Below are positions 35,875 to 43,985 of a stretch of DNA of 64,000 bases, in pieces. Origin of the DNA: a bacterium (GTDB lineage: Bacteria > Myxococcota > UBA727 > JAUIJE01); contig JAUIJE010000002.1 of the NCBI GenBank assembly GCA_030431455.1, positions 691,294 to 755,293 of the forward strand, in the 5' to 3' direction. The notes beneath the pieces are model-generated. The model made no database searches, was not told where the DNA came from, and was given only the letters and a program-made list of their open reading frames with translations. The translations under genes and the position numbers were made by a program. Numbering within the stretch: the first letter of the stretch is position 1; each line of letters begins with the position of its first letter.

Positions 35875-36891
35875 ATGGGCATCTCGCGCAGCCGCGTGCT
35901 GTCGGGTTTTGGGTTGTGCTGGCTGCTCAGCGCGGCGGCGGGGTGCACCCTCTTCAGCGACGAAGTGCCCTGTGAGTCCAACGAAAACTGCCCCCACGAT
36001 CGGGCCTGTGTGGACCGCCTCTGCGTCGTTGTCGTCGGCGGCGATGGCGATGGCGACGCACCGCCCGACGGCGGCGTCGTCGACGCCGGTTCTTCCGGTG
36101 ACGGTGACGGCGACGGCGATGGCGACGGCGACGGGGATGGGCCGCCCGACGCCGGGGGTTCAGAGCCGGCGGACGGCGGAGCCGCCGACGCCGCTGCGCC
36201 AGGCGATGGTGGTGGGGATGGCGATGGCGACCCGGACGCCGGCCTCCCCGATGTGCTGAGCGGGTTGGACGCGGGTCTGCCCGACGTGCAGGGCGGGCCG
36301 GACGCGGGGCTCGATGCGGGCGCGCCGGACGTGCTGGGCGTCGACGCCGGCGTCGACCCCGTGTGCGGGGACGGCACCCTGGATGACGGCGAGGCGTGTG
36401 ACGACGGGAACACCGCGAGCGGGGATGGGTGCAGTTCCATTTGTACGGTCGAGGTCTGCGCCGACGATCTCTGCTGGTGGTGTGATGCGGGCGAGGTCTG
36501 CGACGAGAACTGCGGGGGCGTCGGGGTCAACGACTGTCACATGTTCTGTTACCCGGGCGCGGTGTGTGCGCTCGACAGCGGCGACAACACCGCCCTGACG
36601 TGCAGCGGCGCGGTCTGTTCCGCGACCCGGTCGGGCTCCGATGACCTCGCCGCCGAGTGTTTGGACGGCGCCCTCTGCGACGCCACCTGCAGCGGGTCTG
36701 GCACCTGTCAGTTCACGTGCGAGGACTCGACCTGTTCGGTCAGCTGCTCGGGGAGCGGCGATTGCGAACTCGCGTGTTTGGGGGACAGCCATTGTGTGCT
36801 CGAGGACGGGACCGCGCTGACCGGCTGTCCATCGGGTCTGTTGACGGATTGTGGCAACGACACGTTCGCGTGCAACGCGCCGTGTCCATGA
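35875..36891 (+). CDS. Tandem stalk lipoprotein A (DUF4215-type Cys-rich repeat)
   Basis: A 338-residue lipoprotein with an excellent AGGAGG before ATG 35875 and a lipobox SAAAGC. After the Cys comes TLFSDEVPCESNENCPHDRA, the first member of a cassette shared with the next two genes. A stalk of Gly-Asp and DAGLPDV repeats follows (residues about 54-160), then a DUF4215/myxobacterial Cys-rich repeat (CGDGTLDDGEACDDGNTASG), and a Cys-rich head with about 30 cysteines. Probably surface exposed, disulphide-rich. First of three tandem paralogues that look like one operon. Confidence 0.88.
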   Translation: MGISRSRVLSGFGLCWLLSAAAGCTLFSDEVPCESNENCPHDRACVDRLCVVVVGGDGDGDAPPDGGVVDAGSSGDGDGDGDGDGDGDGPPDAGGSEPADGGAADAAAPGDGGGDGDGDPDAGLPDVLSGLDAGLPDVQGGPDAGLDAGAPDVLGVDAGVDPVCGDGTLDDGEACDDGNTASGDGCSSICTVEVCADDLCWWCDAGEVCDENCGGVGVNDCHMFCYPGAVCALDSGDNTALTCSGAVCSATRSGSDDLAAECLDGALCDATCSGSGTCQFTCEDSTCSVSCSGSGDCELACLGDSHCVLEDGTALTGCPSGLLTDCGNDTFACNAPCP

Positions 36892-36899
36892 GGAACGGA

Positions 36900-37898
36900 A
36901 TGTCATTGTCTCGCTGGCTTCTGCTCGGCACGGTGTGGTTCTCCACGGGCTGTACGTTGTTCTTCGACGATGTGCCCTGTGAGGGCGACGAGAACTGCCC
37001 GGCGGACCGGCTCTGCGTCGGCGGGGTCTGCGCGCTGCCAGGCGACGGTGATGGTGATGGTGATGGTGATGGTGACGGCGACGGCGATGGGGATGGTGAC
37101 GGAGACTGGCCGCCTGACGGCGGCTTGGCAGAACCGTCGGACGGCGGAGCCGCCGACGCCGGTTCTTCAGGCGACGGTGACGGAGACGCGGGTCTGCCCG
37201 ACGTGGCGAACGGTCCGGACGCGGGTCTCGACGCGGGTCTGCCGGATGTGGCGAACGGTCCGGACGCGGGTCTCGACGCGGGTCTGCCGGATGTGGCGAA
37301 CGATCCGGACGCGGGTCTCGACGCGGGTCTCGACGCGGGCGTCGCGCCGGTGTGTGGCGACGGCGCGGCGGCGCTTCCCGAAGAGTGTGACGACGGGAAC
37401 CTGGTCAGCGGCGACGGATGTGACGCGTTGTGCCGGGATGAGCTCTGTCCCGTCACCACCTGCACCTACTGCGACGATGGCGAGGTCTGCAACGAATCCT
37501 GCAGTGGCTTTGGGAACTGCCAGTCGTCGTGCCTCCCCGGCGCCGACTGCTCCCAAACCGCGAACGGCATGCTGTCCGCCTCGCTCCTCTGCGAAGGCGC
37601 GACCTGCGACCAGAGCTGCTCGTCGTTGTTCGGCAGTTGCACGTCGACGTGCACCGATGGCGCCAACTGCAGCCAGAGCTGCGCGTCCACCGCGGGCGAT
37701 TGCGACGTCACCTGCGTCGATTCCAGTTGTGCGCTCACGTGCGGCAATGGGCTTTCGTGTTCGATGAGTTGCCCGGCCGGCAGTTCATGCACATTGGAAT
37801 GCCAAGGTCCGGCGTGTGGCGGCATTGTCGATTGCCCCGCCGGGCAATTGGTGAACTGTCCTGGCAATGATTGGGCCTGCAACGCCCCCTGTCCCTAG
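36900..37898 (+). CDS. Tandem stalk lipoprotein B (paralogue of A)
   Basis: A 332-residue lipoprotein (lipobox FSTGC) with the cassette TLFFDDVPCEGDENCPADRL, (Gly-Asp)n, a 15-residue repeat LPDVANGPDAGLDAG three times, a DUF4215-type repeat (CGDGAAALPEECDDGN) and a Cys-rich head. I prefer ATG 36900, because AGGA lies 5 bp before it; ATG 36888 overlaps the previous stop. The head ends ...GNDWACNAPCP, nearly the same end as paralogue A (GNDTFACNAPCP), which shows recent common origin. Confidence 0.87.
   Translation: MSLSRWLLLGTVWFSTGCTLFFDDVPCEGDENCPADRLCVGGVCALPGDGDGDGDGDGDGDGDGDGDGDWPPDGGLAEPSDGGAADAGSSGDGDGDAGLPDVANGPDAGLDAGLPDVANGPDAGLDAGLPDVANDPDAGLDAGLDAGVAPVCGDGAAALPEECDDGNLVSGDGCDALCRDELCPVTTCTYCDDGEVCNESCSGFGNCQSSCLPGADCSQTANGMLSASLLCEGATCDQSCSSLFGSCTSTCTDGANCSQSCASTAGDCDVTCVDSSCALTCGNGLSCSMSCPAGSSCTLECQGPACGGIVDCPAGQLVNCPGNDWACNAPCP
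37194..37328 (+). repeat. 45-bp coding minisatellite (three copies)
   Basis: Three near-identical 45-bp units coding LPDVANGPDAGLDAG (third copy with Asn-Asp for Asn-Gly). Confidence 0.9.
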
Positions 37899-37906
37899 AG
37901 GTCCTG

Positions 37907-39424
37907 ATGCACACGAAGCTTTGGTTCGGAATCTGGATGATGTGGGCGCTGATCGCCACCGGCGGCTGTTCCCTGTTGACCGACGACGTCCCCTGCGAAG
38001 GCGACCTGAACTGTCCCGGGCAGCGCGTGTGCGTGCAGGGGCTTTGCGTCGAGGCGGGCGGCGACGGCGATGGCGACGGCGACGGTGATGGCGACGGCGA
38101 CGGCGACGGTGATGGCGATGGCGATGGAGACGGCGATGGCGACGGTGATGGCGACGGCGACGGGGACGGCGACGGCGACGGTGATGGCGATGGCGATGGA
38201 GACGGTGATGGCGATGGCGATGGCGATGGCGATGGCGACGGTGATGGGGACGGCGACGGTGATGGGGACGGCGACGGGGATGGCGACGGCGACGGCGACG
38301 GCGACGGTGATGGGGACGGTGATGGGGACGGTGATGGCGATGGAGACGGGGACGGCGATGGCGATGGGGACCTCGTCGCGGTGCCGTTTGATGTGACAAA
38401 CGTCGACGAGGCGGCGCTGGGGGCGCTCGGGGCCGACGTCGACTTTGGGGCCTGCGGGGCGGACACGATTGTGTTCGACGGCGACGCGCGTGTGTTTGTC
38501 CCCGACTGTGTCGCGCCCGACGTGGTGGTGGGCCAGACCCAGGTGTTCGGCATCGACTTGGTGGTGGTCGCGGCGCGCAGCATCGTCCTGCCCGCGGGCA
38601 AGACGCTGTACATCACCGGCGACGCCCCAGTGGCATGGGTGGCGTCCACCACCGCACAGATCGACGGGACCATCGACGTCGCGGCCCGGGGGCCGGCGTC
38701 GGGGGCGGGGGCGCGCTCCGGGTTTGTGTGCACGGCCGAGACCGACGCGTCCGAGGACGGCGGCGCGGGGGGCGGTCACGGCACCGCCGGCGGCGACGGT
38801 GGCGAGAGTGGCCCGGGCGCGGGCACCAATGGCGGCGAGGTGACCGGGGGGGCGTTCGCCCCGGTGCGCGGGGGATGCCCGGGCGCGGCGGGGGTGTTCA
38901 ACGGCCAAATCCCCGGTGGCGGGGGCGGCGGGGCGGTCCAGATCGCGGCCGCCACGCTCAGCTTCGATGGCGTGTTCTGGGCGGGCGGTGGTGGCGGCAG
39001 CGGCGGCGACGGGTCCCAAGGGGGCGCGTACCGCGGCGGCGGCGGCGGCGGCGCCGGTGGCGCGCTGTTTTTGGAGGCCGAAGCGCTCACCTTCACCCCC
39101 GACGCGGAGGTCTGGGTTGGCGGCGGGGGCGGCGGCGCGGGCGCGGGCGAAAGTCCCGGCGCGGCCGGCGAAGATGCGCCCGCGGGCCCGGCGGCGGCGG
39201 CGGGGGGCACGGGCCAAGCGCCCAGCGGCTCGGGCGGCGACGGGGCGACCGGCGACAGCGGGCCGGGCAACGGCGGGGACGGCGAGTTCCAGGCGGACCC
39301 GCTCGACGGCGGCGGGGGCGGCGGGGGCGGCGGGCTCGGCCGCCTTTACCTGCGCGGGGTGGTCAGCTGCGACGTGGCCGCGGCCGATGACGCGCCCGCG
39401 GTGTTGACCGCGGAGTGCCCGTAA
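37907..39424 (+). CDS. Tandem stalk lipoprotein C with long (Gly-Asp)n and Gly-rich head
   Basis: A 505-residue lipoprotein (lipobox ATGGC, GAGG before ATG 37907). After Cys comes SLLTDDVPCEGDLNCPGQRV, the same cassette as in A and B. Residues about 52-153 are pure Gly-Asp. The head differs from A and B: a beta-helix-like part (IVLPAGKTLYITGDAPVAWV) and then a Gly-rich region (GGGGGGAVQIAAATLSFDG) as in glycine-rich adhesins or cell-surface hemagglutinin-like proteins. So the N-terminal cassette is shared while the heads have been exchanged. Confidence 0.87.
   Translation: MHTKLWFGIWMMWALIATGGCSLLTDDVPCEGDLNCPGQRVCVQGLCVEAGGDGDGDGDGDGDGDGDGDGDGDGDGDGDGDGDGDGDGDGDGDGDGDGDGDGDGDGDGDGDGDGDGDGDGDGDGDGDGDGDGDGDGDGDGDGDGDGDGDGDGDGDLVAVPFDVTNVDEAALGALGADVDFGACGADTIVFDGDARVFVPDCVAPDVVVGQTQVFGIDLVVVAARSIVLPAGKTLYITGDAPVAWVASTTAQIDGTIDVAARGPASGAGARSGFVCTAETDASEDGGAGGGHGTAGGDGGESGPGAGTNGGEVTGGAFAPVRGGCPGAAGVFNGQIPGGGGGGAVQIAAATLSFDGVFWAGGGGGSGGDGSQGGAYRGGGGGGAGGALFLEAEALTFTPDAEVWVGGGGGGAGAGESPGAAGEDAPAGPAAAAGGTGQAPSGSGGDGATGDSGPGNGGDGEFQADPLDGGGGGGGGGLGRLYLRGVVSCDVAAADDAPAVLTAECP
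38064..38367 (+). repeat. (GGYGAY)n repeat encoding Gly-Asp
   Basis: About 300 bp of hexamer units (mostly GGCGAC and GGCGAT or GGTGAT) coding about 100 residues of Gly-Asp; the antisense frames (Ser-Pro, Ile-Ala-Val) are shadows. Confidence 0.95.
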
Positions 39425-39500
39425 ACCGCAGAACCATGCGGTGCACCCTTGACACCCGATCTGCGCCTTTGTAGCGCGCGGTGTCGACGGGAGTGGCCAC

Positions 39501-41366
39501 ATGGCGGCGAAGAAGCGGAAAAAGGAAGACGCGACCTCGATGGCCTCGCGGCAACGCGAGATTGCGGTCAGCGAATTCTTCAGTAAAAACAGGCACTTGC
39601 TGGGTTTTGACAACCCCACCAAGGCCCTGCTCACCACGGTGCGCGAGGCGGTGGACAACGCCCTGGACGCCTGTGAAGAGGCCGAAATCCTGCCCCACCT
39701 CGAGGTCAGCATCGATGACCTGGGCGAGAACCGCTACTGCCTGACCATCACCGACAACGGCCCCGGCATCGTCAAAGCCCAGCTGGGCAAAATCTTCGGG
39801 CAGCTGCTGTACGGCTCGAAGTTTCACCGGCTCAAACAATCCCGGGGCCAACAGGGCATCGGCATCTCCGCCGCGGTCATGTACGGCCAGATGACCACCG
39901 GCCAAGCCTCGGTGGTCACGTCCAAGACCGGCAAGGGCCGCTCCGCCCACCGCATCCATCTTCTGATCGACACCAAAAAGAACAAGCCCACCGTCACCAA
40001 CGACGAGGTGGTCGACGACGAGGAGTGGACCAACCGCGACCACGGCACGTCCATCGCGATCACCCTCGAGGGCAACTACAAAGGGGGCAAGCACTCGGTG
40101 GACAGCTACCTGCGGCAGACCTCCTTGGCCAACCCGCACGCCACCATCGTGTTCCGCGACCCCAAGGGCCGGGTGTTCGAATACCCCCGGGTGGTCGACC
40201 GGCTCCCCGTCGAGCCCAAGGAAATCAAGCCCCACCCCCACGGCATCGAGCTCGGGACCTTGATGCGGATGTTGCAGGATGCCCGCAATCAGTCGATCAC
40301 GCAGTTTTTGAAGAGCTCGTTCTCGCGGGTCTCGGACCAGGTGGCGCAACAGATCCTCGACCGGGCCGGCCTGTCCGCCCGCATGAACGCCAACAAGGTC
40401 AGCCACGAGGAAGTCGAGAACCTCTACAAGTCCATCCAGGCGACCCAAATCATGTCCCCCCCCACCAACTGCCTGTCCCCCATCGGGGAGGAGGCGATGG
40501 TCAAGGGTCTGTACTGGTTGTTCGTCGAGGCCAAACGCGAAGCGGCCGAGGCCCAGCAAGCGGCCAAGGACGCCGACAGCGACGATGACGACGACCAGCC
40601 GCAAATGGCACTGGATCTGGACGGCAAGAAGGCCGCGCCCCCCGCGGACGACGGCGAGGCCAAAGACGGCGACGCCGACGCGCCCATGACCCCGTCGGAG
40701 ATGTTGGCCAAGCTCGAGCTCGACGAGGACGGCGCGGTCTTCTCGGAAGAGGAAGAGTACTTCGTCACCGCCGTGACCCGCTCGCCCAGCGTGTACCGGG
40801 GCAACCCCTTCCAGGTCGAGGCGGGCCTCTTTTATGGCAAGGGCCTGCCCGCTGACGGCTTGGCCAAGATGTACCGCTTCGCCAACCGCGTGCCCCTGCA
40901 GTACCAAGTCAGCGCCTGCGCGATGCACAAGTCGGTGGTGAGCGTGCCGTGGCGCAACTACAACGTGCAGCAGAGCCGCGGGGCGATGCCGAGCGGGCCT
41001 TTGGTGATCATGGTGCACATCGCGTCGGCGTGGGTGCCCTACACCTCGGAATCGAAAGAGGCGATCGCGCACTACGACGAGATTCTGAAAGAGCTGCGCT
41101 TGGCGATCATGGAAGCCGGCCGCCGCCTGCAGAAGTTCTTGCGTCGTCGCCGCCGCGAGGCCGACGAAGCCAAAAAGCAGGCGTACATCTCGAAGTACCT
41201 CGACCCCATCGGCGAAGCTCTGCAAGAGATCCTGGGCCTCACCGACACCGACCGGGACGCCACCGTCGAGGAGCTCAAGGGCATCCTCGAGCGGTCGCGG
41301 CCCTCCACGGGCAAGAAGAAGACCAAAAAGAAGTCCAAGACCAAATCGAAGTCCAAAGCCGCTTGA
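39501..41366 (+). CDS. DNA topoisomerase VI subunit B (orphan)
   Basis: A 621-residue GHKL ATPase of the TopoVI-B family. TVREAVDNALDACEEA (catalytic N-box with N53), DNGPGIV (D85), GQQGIGISAAVMY (G119/G121) and, in the transducer part, MYRFANRVPLQYQ. TopoVI-B binds ATP and clamps DNA for strand passage while subunit A cuts. No subunit A gene is next to it. An unusual acidic insert (residues about 356-420, ADSDDDDDQ then Ala/Pro/Asp-rich and EEEEYF) separates the two halves, and the C-terminus is a Lys-rich tail (KKKTKKKSKTKSKSK). Start ATG 39501 with GGGAG upstream. Confidence 0.93.
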   Translation: MAAKKRKKEDATSMASRQREIAVSEFFSKNRHLLGFDNPTKALLTTVREAVDNALDACEEAEILPHLEVSIDDLGENRYCLTITDNGPGIVKAQLGKIFGQLLYGSKFHRLKQSRGQQGIGISAAVMYGQMTTGQASVVTSKTGKGRSAHRIHLLIDTKKNKPTVTNDEVVDDEEWTNRDHGTSIAITLEGNYKGGKHSVDSYLRQTSLANPHATIVFRDPKGRVFEYPRVVDRLPVEPKEIKPHPHGIELGTLMRMLQDARNQSITQFLKSSFSRVSDQVAQQILDRAGLSARMNANKVSHEEVENLYKSIQATQIMSPPTNCLSPIGEEAMVKGLYWLFVEAKREAAEAQQAAKDADSDDDDDQPQMALDLDGKKAAPPADDGEAKDGDADAPMTPSEMLAKLELDEDGAVFSEEEEYFVTAVTRSPSVYRGNPFQVEAGLFYGKGLPADGLAKMYRFANRVPLQYQVSACAMHKSVVSVPWRNYNVQQSRGAMPSGPLVIMVHIASAWVPYTSESKEAIAHYDEILKELRLAIMEAGRRLQKFLRRRRREADEAKKQAYISKYLDPIGEALQEILGLTDTDRDATVEELKGILERSRPSTGKKKTKKKSKTKSKSKAA

Positions 41367-41429
41367 CCTCGCGGGTGGCTGATCTGCGCCGGGGTTGAAC
41401 GCTCCGCGCCCCTGGGGCCACCCAGGGAT

Positions 41430-41981
41430 GTGACCTCATGGTGCCTGACCTTGTTGCTGGCCGCGGCCAGTCCCCCCCCGGCGCAGCCGGTGGCCCCGGA
41501 CGCGGCCTACGCCGGCGTCGAGCGGACCTTCGCCGCCCTGCGCGCCGATCGCGACCAGGCCCGGGCCCGGGGGGATGTCACCGCCCGCCAATGTTACGAC
41601 ACCGGCCTGTTGTGGGCGGGGGCGTACAAGGAGCGCGCGGACCTGCTCATCACCGCTTTGCACAGTTTGCACCGGATGCACCCGGACTCGGACAAGCGCC
41701 GCGTCCTCGACCAGGAAGCGGCCACCACCCTGGCCGATGCCCGCCGGGCCATCGCGCGGGCCCACGCCGAGGCGGATCAGTGCATCGAGTGGCGGCGCCC
41801 GTCGAAAAAGCCCGCCCCGGTGCGCGAGGTGACCATCGACCGACGTTTGGTCGGGGACGACGACACGTTCACGCCCGAAGGGGGCAGGCACGACCCGACG
41901 GGCCGGGGCCCGGACGAGGACGTGCTCACGGTGGCGCCGACCAAGGCCCTGCCGTGGGCTACAAATCCGCCCAAGCGCTGA
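41430..41981 (+). CDS. Secreted protein of unknown function
   Basis: A 183-residue protein with a short signal peptide (VTSWCLTLLLAAASPPP) from GTG 41430. The body is helical (residues about 30-120, DRDQARARGDVTARQCYDTG; a repeated Ala/Arg/Asp pattern) and the end is charged. No family recognised. It overlaps the convergent gene at 41959 by 23 bp. Confidence 0.68.
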   Translation: MTSWCLTLLLAAASPPPAQPVAPDAAYAGVERTFAALRADRDQARARGDVTARQCYDTGLLWAGAYKERADLLITALHSLHRMHPDSDKRRVLDQEAATTLADARRAIARAHAEADQCIEWRRPSKKPAPVREVTIDRRLVGDDDTFTPEGGRHDPTGRGPDEDVLTVAPTKALPWATNPPKR

Positions 41982-42423
41982 ACGCCTCTTGCAATGTATG
42001 GGCATCCATCTCGCCGCTGTGCTGGGCCACGATGCGGCAGGCCTCGACCACGTCTTGGGTGACCTCGACCAACAGGCCGGGGGGCGCGGCGAGCGCGAAG
42101 TTGGCCATCACCGACCGGGCGATGGACTGCCGCAGCGGCGGCCCCAGGGCCACGGTCACGAACGCCCGCAGGGGGCCCTTGCCCGCGGTGGTGATGTCGA
42201 TCAGGGCCTGGCGGACCGCGCCCTCGGGGGGCGGGGAGCTTTCGCGCAGCAGCTGGAGCAGGGCGTAGGGCCGGCGCAAAACCCGGGCGTGGCCGCCCAC
42301 CGCGTGGCCGATGGTGTGCACGGTGTCGAGGGTGGTGCGGCCCCGCAGGTCGGTGAAGAACACGTTGCCGCACGCGGCGATGCGCACCTCGGCGGCGTCT
42401 TGCAGGGGTTCGACCGCGGTCAT
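41959..42423 (-). CDS. Protein of unknown function
   Basis: A 154-residue soluble protein from ATG 42423 (MTAVEPLQDAAEVRIAACGN). It starts with a beta strand and a short loop (VFFTDLRGRTTLDTVHTIGH) and continues with helices. No signal peptide and no motif I recognise. Longer upstream frames are Arg/Pro-rich and look non-coding, so the start is taken at 42423. Confidence 0.65.
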   Translation of the reverse strand: MTAVEPLQDAAEVRIAACGNVFFTDLRGRTTLDTVHTIGHAVGGHARVLRRPYALLQLLRESSPPPEGAVRQALIDITTAGKGPLRAFVTVALGPPLRQSIARSVMANFALAAPPGLLVEVTQDVVEACRIVAQHSGEMDAHTLQEAFSAWADL

Positions 42424-42537
42424 GCCCCAGCGTACCCCGGCCCGGGGGTGGCGGGGGACTTGTCCAAGGTCACGGCCGGGCCGGGCCCCGGTTGAGCTTG
42501 CCGGCCAAGGGGGCCAGAAGGCGGGCAGGAGGCGCGT

Positions 42538-43218
42538 ATGTCGATTTGGGTGGCGGCGGTGTTGTGGGTGGCGGCGGCGGGGGGCGAGGCGGCGCAAGAG
42601 CCGGCGCCGATTCCCGCGTTGGCCGACGAAGAGCCGGCGGACGGCACCTTCCAGGGGCCGACCAGCGCGTACCTGGCGCGCCCCGCGGTGATCACGTTCG
42701 GCAAGAAAATGGGCCCGACGTCGACGGTGACCTGGCAAGGCAAGCCCGGGCAAGTCTACGGCGAGACCCCCACCGTGCGCGAAGCGATCAGCCGCTATGC
42801 CCTATCGTCCGCCCGCCGGCATTTTGAGGACGCGAGCTGGCCGGACAAGAAGACGAAGAAGCCCAAGTACGAAGTCCGGATCAAGAAGGTCACGGTGGAG
42901 GCGGCCAAGGGGCCGTCCTACAATGTCATTGTCGAGGTCGAGCGGGTGGAGAAAGGCCGGCGCCGGGGCAACGCCACCGGGCGGGGTTTTGCCATGCCCG
43001 ATCGCACCAACCAGCGCATCGGGGCGTCGATGGTCCCCGGCCTGTTTGGCATGGCCGCGCGCCACAAGGTGAGTCAGCCCAGCCTCGACAAAGACGCCAA
43101 GGTCATCGAGGTCGCGACCCTGCGCGCGCTCGACAACGCCCTGTTGCAGACCGCGGCGATCTGGGCCGGGGAGCAACGCGTCGAGGACATGCAGAAACAA
43201 TACCGCAACGGCCAGTAG
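42538..43218 (+). CDS. Secreted protein of unknown function
   Basis: A 226-residue protein with a signal peptide (MSIWVAAVLWVAAAGGEA) and AGGAGG just before ATG 42538. A mainly beta-rich body with the stretch KKPKYEVRIKKVTVEAAKGP and YNVIVEVERVEKGRRRG, then helices at the end. AATGTCATT (42922-42930) sits inside the coding region. Nothing indicates function. Confidence 0.72.
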   Translation: MSIWVAAVLWVAAAGGEAAQEPAPIPALADEEPADGTFQGPTSAYLARPAVITFGKKMGPTSTVTWQGKPGQVYGETPTVREAISRYALSSARRHFEDASWPDKKTKKPKYEVRIKKVTVEAAKGPSYNVIVEVERVEKGRRRGNATGRGFAMPDRTNQRIGASMVPGLFGMAARHKVSQPSLDKDAKVIEVATLRALDNALLQTAAIWAGEQRVEDMQKQYRNGQ

Positions 43219-43227
43219 CCCCGCCGG

Positions 43228-43905
43228 CTAGGGGGGCGTGACCCCCACCCGGGCGGGGGTGGTGGCGCCCCGTTCGGTGCGGAAGTCGCCCCACACCGCG
43301 AACACCTCGCCGGCGAAGCCGTCTGGCAACGTCAATGCAACGTCCGCCTCCCCGGCGGGCACGGGCTCGACGAGGTAGTGGCCCTCCGCGAACGCGAACA
43401 CCACCCAGCGGCGAAAGGGCTGGGCGGGCAAGCGCACGGTGTCGTCCACCACCTGCACCGGCGGGGCGTAGCCAGCGTTGACCAGGTACAGGTCGACGTA
43501 CGCGACCTGGTCGCCCTCGGCCAGGACCACGACCTTCCACGCGTACTCGGCGTCGATGTCGCCGTCGGGTCCCGGGCGGGACAGGGCCAACCCGCCCGCG
43601 GGGCGGTGGCCGACCACGAGTACATAACCATTGTTTTTGCGGGCCCAGGCGGCGCGGCCTTCTCGATCCGTGACCAGGGTGGCGGGGGTGAAGCGCTCGG
43701 TCCGCTGCCCATCGACGAGCAACACCGTGCAGGGGGGAACGGCGCCGTCGAGACCGCGCGGCCCCACCGCGTCCCGGAGTTGGACCTCGCCGCGCACCCG
43801 CGGGACCGCCGGCTGGGTCGCGACGGTGAACACCAGGGCCAAGCCCAAAAGCCCGAGCTGAAGCAGGGCCCGCGCCCCATGGATCACGACCGAACGGAAC
43901 GACAT
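43228..43905 (-). CDS. Membrane-anchored or secreted protein of unknown function
   Basis: A 225-residue protein with an N-terminal hydrophobic segment (LLQLGLLGLALVFTVAT) and an all-beta extracellular part containing several FxPATLVTDREGRAAWA-like and VVVLAEGDQVAYVDLYLV strands, as in a transthyretin- or Ig-like sandwich. It lies 80 bp downstream of the terpenoid-synthase-like gene on the same strand and may share its transcript. Confidence 0.68.
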   Translation of the reverse strand: MSFRSVVIHGARALLQLGLLGLALVFTVATQPAVPRVRGEVQLRDAVGPRGLDGAVPPCTVLLVDGQRTERFTPATLVTDREGRAAWARKNNGYVLVVGHRPAGGLALSRPGPDGDIDAEYAWKVVVLAEGDQVAYVDLYLVNAGYAPPVQVVDDTVRLPAQPFRRWVVFAFAEGHYLVEPVPAGEADVALTLPDGFAGEVFAVWGDFRTERGATTPARVGVTPP

Positions 43906-43985
43906 CGCGGCAGTCTATCGACGAGACCCGCGGCGGTTGGTCATCAATCCGTCACCAAGCGTCGCGCGCGCGGCGCGCGGCGCGG

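Noticed and set aside
37785-38399. Arg/His-rich protein on the minus strand
   Set aside because: Antisense shadow of the Gly-Asp hexamer repeat.
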